A stretch of DNA of 64,000 nt from DASVEG01 sp035540495. Its GTDB lineage: Bacteria > Actinomycetota > Acidimicrobiia > Acidimicrobiales > CADCTF01. Shown piece after piece: positions 31,604 through 39,441 of this stretch. The notes under the pieces are model-generated. The model was not told where the DNA came from. It did not search any database and saw nothing but the letters and a program-made list of their open reading frames with translations. Location of the stretch: the NCBI GenBank assembly GCA_035540495.1, contig DATLGL010000035.1, positions 1-64,000 of the forward strand, written 5' to 3'. Every line of letters starts with the position of its first letter. The first letter of the stretch is position 1. Both the position numbers and the translations under genes were made by a program.

Positions 31604-31622
31604 CCCTTCGCAGATCGCCGAC

Positions 31623-31646
31623 ACCGACCGCCTACGGGCGGTCGGT
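31623..31646. terminator. Bidirectional hairpin between bS22 and ispE
   Basis: ACCGACCGCC and GGGCGGTCGGT pair around a short loop, making a 10-bp GC-rich stem 20 bases after the bS22 stop. The hairpin covers the last codons and stop of ispE, so it can end both convergent transcripts. TTCG follows on the plus strand. Confidence 0.6.
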
Positions 31647-32333
31647 TCGCGTCACGACCGCTTCCGGCAGCACACCGGGGAACGCGCCCTCCACGAACCA
31701 CGTGCCGCCCGATCCGGCCAGGGTGGGTGTCCGGCCGGTCGCATCGCCCAGCCGGTCCCGCCACTCCGCCAGCGACGGGAACGCCGACAACGCCGCCGGC
31801 TCGAGATCGTTGCGGCCGCGAGGGTCCGACGGCCCGCCGAGCCGGTCCCACTCGGCGTAGACCACCGGCGTCGACACGTGCAGTGGCGGCGTGAGCAGCG
31901 TGAACGCTCGTTCCTCGAACGGCAGCGGGTCGACGGCCTCCCCGATCCCGCGCACCCGCGCCCGACCGCCGACGAGGCAGAAGGCGACGTCGGCTCCTAT
32001 CGACGCCGCCACTGAGAGGTCGTCGCAGCCGGCCCATCGCAGCACCGCCGCCGCGTCGGCCGACCCTCCGCCGAGACCGGCCCCGGCCGGGATCCGCTTC
32101 GTCAGGGCGACGTGCACATCGTCCGACCTGCCGACCGCCGCCAGCGCCCGCGAGACGAGGTTGTCGGCGGGCAGGTCGTTGGCACGGCCCTCGGTGACCA
32201 CCAGCGTGTCGTGCAGGTCGAGCGTCACCATCTCCGCGTCGAGGAGGTGGTAGCCGTCGTCGCGCACACCGGTCACCCGCAACGTCACCGTCAGCTTCGC
32301 GAGGGCACGCAGGCTCGTCGCCGGAGCGCTCAT
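31632..32333 (-). CDS. ispE: 4-diphosphocytidyl-2-C-methyl-D-erythritol kinase
   Basis: The 233-residue GHMP kinase phosphorylates CDP-methylerythritol in the MEP isoprenoid pathway. It shows AKLTVTLRVTGVRDDGYH near the N-terminus, the ATP loop PAGAGLGGGSADAAAVL near residue 84 and LAGSGGTWF near the C-terminus. It is shorter than typical IspE (about 280-310), mostly in the C-terminal half. In most IspE the first motif begins with Pro and an Asn follows the Lys (KxN); here it is AKLTV. ATG overlaps the rsmA stop (ATGA). Confidence 0.88.
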   Translation of the reverse strand: MSAPATSLRALAKLTVTLRVTGVRDDGYHLLDAEMVTLDLHDTLVVTEGRANDLPADNLVSRALAAVGRSDDVHVALTKRIPAGAGLGGGSADAAAVLRWAGCDDLSVAASIGADVAFCLVGGRARVRGIGEAVDPLPFEERAFTLLTPPLHVSTPVVYAEWDRLGGPSDPRGRNDLEPAALSAFPSLAEWRDRLGDATGRTPTLAGSGGTWFVEGAFPGVLPEAVVTRTDRP

Positions 32334-33127
32334 CGGGCGGCCAGCCTCCCCCACGTCTCGACGTCGAGCTCCTCCGCCCGAGCCTCCGGACGGACGCCGG
32401 CGCGTTCGAACGCAGCCGGTTCGACGACGCCTGCGAGTGACCGGCGCAGCATCTTCCGCCGCTGTGCGAACCCCGCCCGCACGACCTCGAACAGCCGGTC
32501 GGGCTCCACGACCGACACGGGAACCGCAGGCCCCGACGGACGTCGAACGATCGACACCAGCGCGCTCTCGACCTTGGGCTGGGGCACGAACACCGTCGGA
32601 GGCACCCGACCGACGACCCGCGCCGTCGCCCAGTACGACACCTTCACCGACACCGCGCCGTACGCCTCGTCACCTGCCCCCGCGGCCAGCCGCTCCCCCA
32701 CCTCGCGCTGCACCATCACGAGCATCCTCGCGATCTGCGGCACGTCGTCGAGGAGCGTCGCGACGAGCGGCGTCGCCACGTTGTACGGAAGGTTCGCGAC
32801 CAGCACCCACCGATCACCATCGTCGAGGAGCGCCGGCCAGTCGAGGCGCAGAGCGTCGCCCTCCACGACCCTGACTCCCGACGGCTCGACGACCGTCCTC
32901 AGCACCGGCAGCAGGTACTTGTCGAGCTCCACGGCGGTGATCGAAGCGCCCGTCTCGACGAGCGCGAGGGTGAGCGATCCCAGCCCCGCCCCGATCTCGA
33001 TCACGTGGTCGCCGGTGCCGACGCCGGCGAGGCGAGCGATGCGGCGGACGGTGTTCGGGTCGGTGACGAAGTTCTGCCCGAGCGCACGGCTCGGGCGCAG
33101 GCCGTGCTCGGAGAGAAGCTCGAGCAC
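32330..33127 (-). CDS. rsmA: 16S rRNA dimethyladenosine transferase RsmA (KsgA)
   Basis: The 265-residue methyltransferase dimethylates A1518/A1519 in the 3' end of 16S rRNA. GQNFVTDPNTVRRIA, the SAM-binding EIGAGLGSLTLAL and the catalytic NLPYNVATPLV are present. The C-terminal domain ends FAQRRKMLRRSLAGV. GTG is the only usable start. Between tatD and rsmA, M. tuberculosis has rpfB; here a DPBB protein takes that place. Confidence 0.95.
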   Translation of the reverse strand: MLELLSEHGLRPSRALGQNFVTDPNTVRRIARLAGVGTGDHVIEIGAGLGSLTLALVETGASITAVELDKYLLPVLRTVVEPSGVRVVEGDALRLDWPALLDDGDRWVLVANLPYNVATPLVATLLDDVPQIARMLVMVQREVGERLAAGAGDEAYGAVSVKVSYWATARVVGRVPPTVFVPQPKVESALVSIVRRPSGPAVPVSVVEPDRLFEVVRAGFAQRRKMLRRSLAGVVEPAAFERAGVRPEARAEELDVETWGRLAAR

Positions 33128-33190
33128 CCGGGTCTTCGTGAGCGTCAGCGGTGCCTCACGAGCCGCCGGCGGTCATCCACCGCAGCGTCG

Positions 33191-34006
33191 TCACCACTCG
33201 ATGCGGACCCGGATCACACCGTCGGACAGCGGTGCGATCTGGGAGAACGACGTCTCCGAGAGGTCGATGATGCGGCCTTCGATGTACGGCCCGCGGTCCC
33301 CGACCCGGCACGTCGTCGACTTCCCGTTCGCGAGGTTCGTCACCCGGACCGACGTACCGAACGGCAGGGTGCGATGGGCGCACTCCGCCGGCTCACGCGC
33401 CGCGTAGTACGACGCCTGGCCCTCCTGCGACTGGCTCGTCGTCGTTGGCGCCGCCGTCGTCGTGGTCGGCTTCGCCGTCGTCGTCGTGGGCGCCGCCGTC
33501 GTCGTGGTCGGCTTCGCGGTCGTCGTGGTCGCCTTCGCGGTCGTCGTCGCCGGAGCCGGCTTGGTGGTCGTCGTCGTTGGTGCCGTGGTCGTCGTCGGCG
33601 CAGCCGTGGTCGTAGGTGCGACGGTCGTCGTCGTCGCAGCCTCGATGGCACCGGCCAGCGCCTCGCCGCTCATGGCATCGGCGGCTGGTGCCGTGACGGT
33701 GCGGGAGCGTGACGCGGCGTCTCTGTCTGTCCGCCGGAGGTCGAGATCGGCGTCGTCGATCGCTGACGCGGAGGTCGCGGCCACCCGCGAACCGGGCACC
33801 GCCTCATCCACCTTGACGAGGAAGGCCGACGGCAGAAGGACCATGCCCGCGACGAGCAACGATCCGATCAGCCGGCGCCTCCCCGGAGCACCTTGTTGCA
33901 GGACTCCACCCTTTGCTCGGGGACACGTACGGGCTCGGAAGCCGAGGATCGAAGCTAGGCGGGCCGGCCTAGTTCGGCAAACCGAACAACGAACACGCGT
34001 TCGCAA
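33191..34006 (-). CDS. Secreted RlpA-like double-psi beta-barrel protein with Thr-rich linker
   Basis: A hydrophobic signal-like segment (LIGSLLVAGMVLLPSAFLV, about residues 46-64) precedes a long Thr/Ala/Pro linker (about 125-190). A C-terminal DPBB domain of some 75 residues follows, with GQASYYAA, RTLPFGTSVRVTNLANGKS, DRGPYIEGRIIDLSETSF. RlpA and related barrels cleave or bind peptidoglycan; the catalytic Asp of DRGP is present. The in-frame start is TTG at 34006 inside tatD, with no better codon before the signal segment, so the real N-terminus is unsure. The Thr linker probably spans the cell wall. Confidence 0.78.
   Translation of the reverse strand: MRTRVRCSVCRTRPARLASILGFRARTCPRAKGGVLQQGAPGRRRLIGSLLVAGMVLLPSAFLVKVDEAVPGSRVAATSASAIDDADLDLRRTDRDAASRSRTVTAPAADAMSGEALAGAIEAATTTTVAPTTTAAPTTTTAPTTTTTKPAPATTTAKATTTTAKPTTTTAAPTTTTAKPTTTTAAPTTTSQSQEGQASYYAAREPAECAHRTLPFGTSVRVTNLANGKSTTCRVGDRGPYIEGRIIDLSETSFSQIAPLSDGVIRVRIEW
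33436..33641 (-). repeat. Thr/Ala/Pro-encoding tandem repeat
   Basis: Imperfect units encoding TTTTAKP and TTTTAAP are repeated about ten times within the DPBB gene. The DNA repeats GTCGTCGTGGTCGGCTTC on the plus strand. Such repeats are prone to length change between strains. Confidence 0.7.
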
Positions 34007-34736
34007 ACGTCGCCAGCTCGACCTCGTCGATCGAACGCCCGTGAACCGCAGCGATCGTCTCGCCGACCAGCGGCACGAGGGCGGGCGTGTTCGTCTTGCC
34101 GCGGTGCGGTTGAGGGGCGAGATACGGCGAGTCGGTCTCCACCACGAGACGCTCGAGCGGGCAGATCCTCGCCGCCTCCCGCAACTCGTCCGACTTCTTG
34201 AAGGTCACGATGCCGCTGAAGCTCAGGAACGCACCGAGGTCGAGGCAGCGCCGCGCCTCGTCCGGGCCGCCGGTGAAGCAGTGGAAGACCGTGCGAGGGG
34301 GCACACGTTCGGCCTCGAGGATGTCCCACGTGTCGACCCACGCGTCCCGCGTGTGGATCACCAGCGCGAGGCCGTGCTCGTGCGCGAGGGCGATCTGCCG
34401 GGCGAACGCGTCCTGCTGCACATCCCGCGGCGAGTGGTCGTAGTAGTAGTCGAGGCCGCACTCACCGATGGCCACGCACGTGCCGTCGCGAAGCCCGTCG
34501 CCGAGCGCCGGGAGGATCGAGTCGACGCCGTTCTTCGCTTCGTGCGGGTGCAGGCCCACCGTCGCCCACACACCGTCGAAGCGTCGAGCGGTCTCGACCG
34601 CGCGCTCCGACTGCTGGGCGTCGGTTCCGACGGTGATCATCCGAGCGACGCCGGCCTCGCGTGCCGCGGCGATCGTCGCGTCGACGTCGTCGAGCCCCTC
34701 GTACGGGACGTGGCAGTGCGAGTCAAACCAGGGCAT
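33969..34736 (-). CDS. tatD: TatD-family metal-dependent DNase
   Basis: The 255-residue TIM-barrel hydrolase has the metal site DSHCHV at residues 5-10, GLHPHEAK, IGECGLDYYY near residue 92, IHTRDAW and VETDSPYLAPQPHRGK near residue 200. It probably removes nucleotides from 3' ends. It lies 27 bases after metG, as in M. tuberculosis Rv1007c-Rv1008, though here the two share a strand. Confidence 0.94.
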   Translation of the reverse strand: MPWFDSHCHVPYEGLDDVDATIAAAREAGVARMITVGTDAQQSERAVETARRFDGVWATVGLHPHEAKNGVDSILPALGDGLRDGTCVAIGECGLDYYYDHSPRDVQQDAFARQIALAHEHGLALVIHTRDAWVDTWDILEAERVPPRTVFHCFTGGPDEARRCLDLGAFLSFSGIVTFKKSDELREAARICPLERLVVETDSPYLAPQPHRGKTNTPALVPLVGETIAAVHGRSIDEVELATFANACSLFGLPN

Positions 34737-34763
34737 CGAGCGCCACCTCGAGCATCTGCCGCG

Positions 34764-36272
34764 TCAACCCTTCCGGGGGAACAGCGGCGCGCCCTTCTCG
34801 ACCGCGAGCCCGCCAGGATGGCCGCCCCACGTCGCCGCCTCGGGCAGGCGCTGGTCGGCGACGAGTCCGGGGAGCGACAGTCGCTCCCAGATCTGCTGGC
34901 TGATCGTCGGGAGCGCGGGCGAAGCGAGGATCGCGACGATCCGCAACGCCTCGACGGCATCGCCCATGACGACGTCGACCGCGTCACCGGGGTCCGCCTT
35001 CCACGGCTCGTTCGCCTCCAGGTAGGCGTTCGTCTCCCGCACGAGCCGCCACGTCGCTTCCAACGCCTCCGCCGGGTTCGGACGGGCCCAGCCCGCGGCG
35101 GCCGCTTCGTAGACCTCCGCCGCGACCTCCTCGAGCGGTGAACCCTCCTGCGCACGGGGCGCGACGCCGCCGCACTTCTTGGTGACGACGGTGGCGACGC
35201 GTGAGAACAGGTTGCCGAGCTGGTTCGCGAGATCGGCGTTGAAGCGCGCCACCATCCCCTCGTAGGAGAAGTCACCGTCCGGTCCGAACGAGACGTCGCG
35301 GAGGAAGTGGTACCGGACGCCGTCGACGCCGAAGTCGGCGACCAGATCGCCTGGCGCGATCTGGTTGAGCTTCGTCTTCGACATCTTCTCGCCGCCGACG
35401 AGCAGCCAACCATGGGCCGCGACGTGCAACGGCGGTTCGAGGCCGGCAGACATCAGCATCGCGGGCCAGTACACGGCGTGGAAGCGGATGATGTCCTTGC
35501 CGACGAGGTGGAAGTCGACCGGCCACCACTTCTCGAACGCAGCGGGATCGTCCCCGTAGCCGGCGGCGGTGATGTAGTTCGGCAGCGCGTCGAACCACAC
35601 CCACGCCACGTGCTTCTCGTCCCACGGAAGCGGCACGCCCCAGTCGAACGACGTGCGCGACACGGAGATGTCCTGCAGGCCGCCGCGGATGAACCCGAGC
35701 ACCTCGTTGCGCCGCGACTCGGGGTACACCGCGCCGGGGTTCGCGGCGTAGAAGTCGAGGAGCCTCTGCTCGTACTTCGAGAGGAGGAAGAAGTAGTTCT
35801 CCTCCTGCAGCAGCTCCAGCGGACGACCGGTGTGGATCGGGCACGTCGTGTCCGGCCCGGCCTCGTCCTCGGTGTAGTACGCCTCGCACGGAACGCAGTA
35901 GAGGCCCTCGTAGGTACGCAGCTCGATGTCGCCGTTGTCGTAGATCGTCTGGAGGAACCGCTGCACGGACGCGTAGTGGCGTGGCTCGGTCGTGCGGATG
36001 AACTGGTCGTAGGCGATGTCGAGCTCGTCCCACGCAGCCTTGAAGCGCGCGCTGTTGCGATCGGCGAGCTCGAGCGGCGACACGCCCTGCGCCTCCGCGG
36101 CGCGAAGCATCTTCAGGCCATGCTCGTCGGTGCCCGTCAGGAAGAACACGTCGTCATCGTGGAGTCGCCGCCAGCGACACAACGCGTCGCCGATCACCGT
36201 CGTGTAGGCATGACCGATGTGCGGCGCGTCGTTGACGTAGTAGATCGGGGTCGTGACGTAGTAGCGGGCCAT
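34764..36272 (-). CDS. metG: Methionyl-tRNA synthetase
   Basis: From ATG at 36272 the enzyme has 502 residues. HIGH appears in DAPHIGHAY at residue 14, and the signature FFLTGTDEHGLK follows. The connective peptide has one Cys pair (YCVPCEAYYTEDE) and a second incomplete one (DTTCPIHTGR), so its zinc site may be altered. KMSKT takes the place of KMSKS near residue 300. The C-terminal anticodon domain has no EMAP-like extension. TAGCCT ends ten bases before the ATG, supporting a leaderless start; an upstream GTG has no ribosome binding site. Confidence 0.95.
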   Translation of the reverse strand: MARYYVTTPIYYVNDAPHIGHAYTTVIGDALCRWRRLHDDDVFFLTGTDEHGLKMLRAAEAQGVSPLELADRNSARFKAAWDELDIAYDQFIRTTEPRHYASVQRFLQTIYDNGDIELRTYEGLYCVPCEAYYTEDEAGPDTTCPIHTGRPLELLQEENYFFLLSKYEQRLLDFYAANPGAVYPESRRNEVLGFIRGGLQDISVSRTSFDWGVPLPWDEKHVAWVWFDALPNYITAAGYGDDPAAFEKWWPVDFHLVGKDIIRFHAVYWPAMLMSAGLEPPLHVAAHGWLLVGGEKMSKTKLNQIAPGDLVADFGVDGVRYHFLRDVSFGPDGDFSYEGMVARFNADLANQLGNLFSRVATVVTKKCGGVAPRAQEGSPLEEVAAEVYEAAAAGWARPNPAEALEATWRLVRETNAYLEANEPWKADPGDAVDVVMGDAVEALRIVAILASPALPTISQQIWERLSLPGLVADQRLPEAATWGGHPGGLAVEKGAPLFPRKG

Positions 36273-36282
36273 CTCCGGCCCG

Positions 36283-36288
36283 AGGCTA
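36283..36288 (-). promoter_or_regulatory. Putative -10 box (TAGCCT) for metG-tatD
   Basis: TAGCCT on the minus strand ends ten bases before the metG ATG. It is the same hexamer as before moxR. Confidence 0.4.
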
Positions 36289-36325
36289 CCCACGTGCGCG
36301 GCGCAGCGACTCAGGGGGTTACGGG

Positions 36326-36586
36326 GTGAAGGACACCGGGATGGCGAGGAAGGTCGACGACCTCGGCCGCATCGTGCTGCCGATCGAGCTGCGCCGCTTG
36401 CACGGCATCCAGACCGGTGACGCGCTCGAGATCTCCGTCGACGGCGACGCGATCGTCCTGCGCAAGCTCGCGCACGGGTGCGTCTTCTGCGACGGCGTGT
36501 TCGACCTGCGCGAGTTCAAGGGCCGGACGGTGTGCGCTTCGTGCGCGAACGATCTGGCCGGCGTGCCGGCGGATGCGCGGGGCTGA
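36326..36586 (+). CDS. AbrB/SpoVT-like regulator with C-terminal zinc-ribbon-like motif
   Basis: Residues 1-48 form a swapped-hairpin AbrB DNA-binding domain (MARKVDDLGRIVLPIELRR), very close to the N-terminus of Bacillus AbrB. Residues 52-80 contain HGCVFCDG and VCASCAND, a CxxC-x18-CxxC pair that should bind zinc. The protein is 86 residues long. AbrB-type proteins bind DNA as dimers or tetramers. GTG is the start, with AGGGGG seven bases upstream. It is divergent from metG across 53 bases, so it may act on that promoter. Confidence 0.82.
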   Translation: MKDTGMARKVDDLGRIVLPIELRRLHGIQTGDALEISVDGDAIVLRKLAHGCVFCDGVFDLREFKGRTVCASCANDLAGVPADARG

Positions 36587-36604
36587 GCCGCGACGGCAGC
36601 GAGA

Positions 36605-36925
36605 TCAGACGCCGACGACGGCTTCGGCTCGTGACTCCTCGAGGATCGACGTCCACTCGTCGAGCGTGAAGGCGTGCTGGGCGTGGAGCTCGTAGGCGCC
36701 ACGGGCCTGGATCTGGAGATGGGCCTTCATCGACGACCGCTCGTCCGGGTAGACGGTGGTCGTCAGCGCAGCCTGATCGGTCGGTAGCACGAGGATCGAC
36801 TCGAACGTCCCGCCGTTGCGGGTCACGATCTCCATCGCAGCGATCTGCTCGTTCGTCTGCTCCTCGGTCGTCAGCCGACCGAACTCGGGAGTGAACGTGA
36901 CACGCGTGACGACTCGGTACGACAT
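36605..36925 (-). CDS. Conserved hypothetical protein, possibly ferredoxin-like fold
   Basis: The 106-residue protein is not recognised. It begins SYRVVTRVTFTPEFGRL and has a predicted beta-alpha-beta pattern with two strands (FESILVLP, ALTTTVYPDE) and two helices, as in dimeric alpha-beta barrels of the ABM type. No catalytic residues are evident. GGAAGGGG seven bases before ATG is a strong ribosome binding site. It faces the AbrB-like gene tail to tail, 18 bases apart. Confidence 0.6.
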   Translation of the reverse strand: MSYRVVTRVTFTPEFGRLTTEEQTNEQIAAMEIVTRNGGTFESILVLPTDQAALTTTVYPDERSSMKAHLQIQARGAYELHAQHAFTLDEWTSILEESRAEAVVGV

Positions 36926-36943
36926 GGTGTTCCCCTTCCGGTT

Positions 36944-36964
36944 GTGGCGCCCACCGTGCGCCAC
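36944..36964. repeat. Short inverted repeat in the leader of the hypothetical gene
   Basis: GTGGCGC and GCGCCAC flank seven bases, 19 bases upstream of the ATG at 36925. It may be an operator or an RNA hairpin that affects the ribosome binding site. The remaining 80 bases up to rsmI show no clear promoter. Confidence 0.35.
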
Positions 36965-37046
36965 TTCGCACCGTCCCACGCCGCGCTGTCCGCGCCCATC
37001 CCCCGAACGGACCCTTTCAGCGGCCTAGCCCGTCAACGTCAGCGCG

Positions 37047-37880
37047 TCAGCGCAGGCGGTTCGCCGCCTCGTACGCCACCCGGCGCGGCACGCCGAGCTC
37101 CGCTGCAACGGCACCAGCGGCGTCCTTGCGGCTCATGCCCTCGGCGAGCTTGCGGTCGACGGCTGCCTCGACGTCGTCTGCCGTGGCCGGAGGCGGCGGC
37201 GGCGCGCCGTCGAGCACCAGGGTGTACTCGCCCCGTGGCTCGACGTCGGTCGCGTGCTCGACCGCGTCCGCCAGGGTGCCGCGCCACACCTCCTCGAACA
37301 TCTTCGTGAGCTCACGGGCGACGACGACGCTGCGGTCTGCGCCGCATGCATCGCGCAGATCGGCCAGCGTCTCGCGCAGCCGGTGGGGAGCCTCGTACAG
37401 CACCGTCGTCCGCTCTTCGCGCGCGAGCGCTGCTAGCCGTTCCGCTCGATCCTTGCCCTTCCGAGGAAGGAACCCCTCGAAGCACCACCGGAGGCTCGGC
37501 AGGCCGCTGAGGGCGAGGGCGGTCGTAGCTGCGGTCGGACCGGGAACGACGTCGATCCGTACGCCAGCCTCGATCGCCGCCCGCACCACACGCTCACCGG
37601 GATCGGACACCGCGGGCATCCCCGCGTCGGTGACGAGCGCGACGGTCACGTTCTCCCGGAGGATCCGGTCGACCAGCGCAGCCCCCGCCTCGGCCTCGTT
37701 GTGCTGATGCAGGGCGGTCAGACGCTCGACCGCGATGCCGGCGACGGCGAGCAGCTTGCGGGTGTGGCGGGTGTCTTCGCATGCCACCACATCGGCCTCG
37801 GCGAGGGTGCGCGCTGCTCTCGGAGAGAGGTCGGCGACGTTGCCGAGCGGCGTTCCCACCAGCACCAGTCGACCAGCCAC
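37047..37880 (-). CDS. rsmI: 16S rRNA (cytidine1402-2'-O)-methyltransferase RsmI
   Basis: The 277-residue SAM enzyme of the tetrapyrrole methylase fold starts LVLVGTPLGNVADLSPRAARTL, then shows ACEDTRHTRKLL, ALVTDAGMPAVSDPGERVV and the C-terminal helix GMSRKDAAGAVAAELGVPRR. It methylates the 2'-OH of C1402 in the decoding centre. The order rsmI near metG matches M. tuberculosis. The start is GTG one base after the DUF192 stop. Confidence 0.94.
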   Translation of the reverse strand: MAGRLVLVGTPLGNVADLSPRAARTLAEADVVACEDTRHTRKLLAVAGIAVERLTALHQHNEAEAGAALVDRILRENVTVALVTDAGMPAVSDPGERVVRAAIEAGVRIDVVPGPTAATTALALSGLPSLRWCFEGFLPRKGKDRAERLAALAREERTTVLYEAPHRLRETLADLRDACGADRSVVVARELTKMFEEVWRGTLADAVEHATDVEPRGEYTLVLDGAPPPPPATADDVEAAVDRKLAEGMSRKDAAGAVAAELGVPRRVAYEAANRLR

Positions 37881-37881
37881 G

Positions 37882-38208
37882 TCACTTCACCTCGAGGGAG
37901 TCGCCGACCTGCAGGCCCCAGCGCTCGAACGCGCCGGCCTCCGCCTCCACCACACATCGGGCTCGCCAGCGGGTTCGCGACAGCCGGTGCGGCGGCAGCG
38001 TGCAGGTCGCTATCACCGTCATCGTCTCGTCGACGAACGCGACGTCGATCGGGAAGCGCATGCCGAAGGTGTGCACGCTCTTCGCCGGCGTGATCAGCAG
38101 CGCCCCGTCGATGCCGTCCCGGCCGAGCAGCCCGCGCAGCCGCGCGGCGAAGGTGTCGGCAACCTCGACCGAGGCGAGCACATCACCGTTCCGCACCAGC
38201 CACGCCAT
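37882..38208 (-). CDS. DUF192 family protein
   Basis: The 108-residue protein fits DUF192: LASVEVADTFAARLRGLLGRDGIDGALLI is followed by HTFGMRFPIDVAFVDETM and a C-terminal VVEAEAGAFERWGLQVGD. The family has a beta-barrel fold and no settled function. There is no signal peptide, unlike many relatives. It lies 23 bases after ychF and is probably in the same transcript. Confidence 0.88.
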   Translation of the reverse strand: MAWLVRNGDVLASVEVADTFAARLRGLLGRDGIDGALLITPAKSVHTFGMRFPIDVAFVDETMTVIATCTLPPHRLSRTRWRARCVVEAEAGAFERWGLQVGDSLEVK

Positions 38209-38231
38209 CCCGAGCCTGTCGCGCTCGTCGC

Positions 38232-39311
38232 TCAGACGTTGAAGCGGATCTCGAGCACGTCGCCGTCGACCACCTCGTACTCCTTGCCCTCGACCCGGAG
38301 CTTGCCGACGTCGCGAGCCTTCGACCACGAACCGATCTCGAGAAGCTCGTCCCAGTGGATGACCTCCGCTCGGATGAAGCCGCGCTGGAGGTCGGTGTGG
38401 ATGACACCGGCGCATTCGGGTGCCTTCGCTCCGGCCCGGAACGTCCACGCCCGACTCTCCTTCTCGCCCGTCGTGAAGAACGTGCGTCTGCCGAGGAGGT
38501 GGTACGCCGCACGCAGCACCTTGGGCAGCGCACCCTCACCGAGGCCGAGCGCCTCGAGCATCTCGCGCCGCTCCTCCTCGGTGTCGAGCTGCGCGGCCTC
38601 GGCCTCGAGCTGGACGCACAGCGCAAGCACCTCGGCGTGCCCGGCCATCTCGTCGACGATCGGCTTCGCCTTCTCGTCGGCGCGGTCGAGGTCGTCTTCG
38701 CTCACGTTCACGATCGCGAGGACGGGCTTGTTGGTGAGCAGGAACGCCGGCCTGAGGTCGGCCCGCTGCGCCTCGGTGAGCGACGACCGGTAGATCGGCG
38801 TCCCCGCTTCGAGAACGGCCAGGGCGGCCTCGAGCGCCTTCACCTCGTCGACGAGCGACTTGTCCTGCTTGGCCGCCTTCTGCTTCTTGGGCAGCTGGTT
38901 CTCGACCGTCTGGAGATCGGCGAGGGTCAGTTCGATCTCGACCGTCTGCAGGTGCTCGAGCGGATCCGGCGGGCCGATCACGTCGTCGTCCTCGAACGCC
39001 CGGAGGACGAACACGATCGCGTCGACCTCTCGGATCCCGCCGAGGAACTTGTTCCCGAGGCCCTCGCCCTTGCTCGCGCCGGCGACCAGACCGCCGATGT
39101 CGAGGAACTCCACCTGTGCGTGCACGACGTTCTTCGACTTCGACATCTCGGCCAGCCGGATCAGGCGGTCGTCGGGCACGCGCGCCGCGCCGACGTTCGG
39201 ATCCTTGGTGGCGAACGGGTACGGCGCGGCCAGCGCGCCGCCGCCCGCAAGCGCGTTGAACAGCGACGACTTGCCCGCGTTGGGGAGGCCGACGAACCCG
39301 AATCGCTCCAT
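38232..39311 (-). CDS. ychF: Ribosome-binding ATPase YchF (OBG family)
   Basis: The 359-residue P-loop protein has G1 GLPNAGKSSLFNAL, FLDIGGLVAGASKGEGLGNKFL (G3 and switch II) and a coiled-coil insertion at about 125-195. The C-terminal TGS domain is at about 275-355, with KARDVGKLRVEGKEYEVVDGD. YchF prefers ATP and acts in translation and oxidative stress. The ATG has TAGCGT seven bases upstream and no ribosome binding site, consistent with a leaderless start. Confidence 0.96.
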   Translation of the reverse strand: MERFGFVGLPNAGKSSLFNALAGGGALAAPYPFATKDPNVGAARVPDDRLIRLAEMSKSKNVVHAQVEFLDIGGLVAGASKGEGLGNKFLGGIREVDAIVFVLRAFEDDDVIGPPDPLEHLQTVEIELTLADLQTVENQLPKKQKAAKQDKSLVDEVKALEAALAVLEAGTPIYRSSLTEAQRADLRPAFLLTNKPVLAIVNVSEDDLDRADEKAKPIVDEMAGHAEVLALCVQLEAEAAQLDTEEERREMLEALGLGEGALPKVLRAAYHLLGRRTFFTTGEKESRAWTFRAGAKAPECAGVIHTDLQRGFIRAEVIHWDELLEIGSWSKARDVGKLRVEGKEYEVVDGDVLEIRFNV

Positions 39312-39318
39312 TTCGTCA

Positions 39319-39324
39319 ACGCTA
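39319..39324 (-). promoter_or_regulatory. Putative -10 box (TAGCGT) for ychF
   Basis: TAGCGT on the minus strand ends seven bases before the ychF ATG, placing the start of transcription at or next to the start codon. Confidence 0.45.
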
Positions 39325-39335
39325 CCGGCGGCCGG

Positions 39336-39341
39336 TACCCT
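39336..39341 (+). promoter_or_regulatory. Putative -10 box (TACCCT) for bL37
   Basis: TACCCT ends ten bases before the bL37 ATG. It is identical to the -10 box before bS22. A weak TCGTCA lies 17 bases farther upstream, inside the ychF start region. Confidence 0.4.
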
Positions 39342-39351
39342 TGAAATCCTT

Positions 39352-39441
39352 ATGTCGAAGCGCACCGTCAAGGCCAAGACCCGGGCCCGCCGCAAGAAGG
39401 CGAACCATGGCCGCAAGCCCAACCGCGGCCGCAACAGTTAG
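39352..39441 (+). CDS. 50S ribosomal protein bL37-like peptide
   Basis: The 29-residue basic peptide MSKRTVKAKTRARRKKANHG ends RKPNRGRNS. Its KKANHGRKPN core matches the KANHGKRPN end of bL37, a small protein found on the large subunit of mycobacterial ribosomes and conserved only in actinobacteria. It is below the usual size cut-off for gene finders. Its TAG overlaps the TAA of the convergent acetyltransferase gene. Confidence 0.75.
   Translation: MSKRTVKAKTRARRKKANHGRKPNRGRNS

Noticed and set aside
33436..33641. Regular short repeats suggesting a CRISPR array
   Set aside because: The units are in frame, have no unique spacers and encode a Thr/Ala/Pro linker.
38209..38448. An N-terminal extension of the DUF192 protein into ychF
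   Set aside because: The extension is Arg-rich shadow sequence of ychF; the ATG at 38208 gives a normal DUF192 length.
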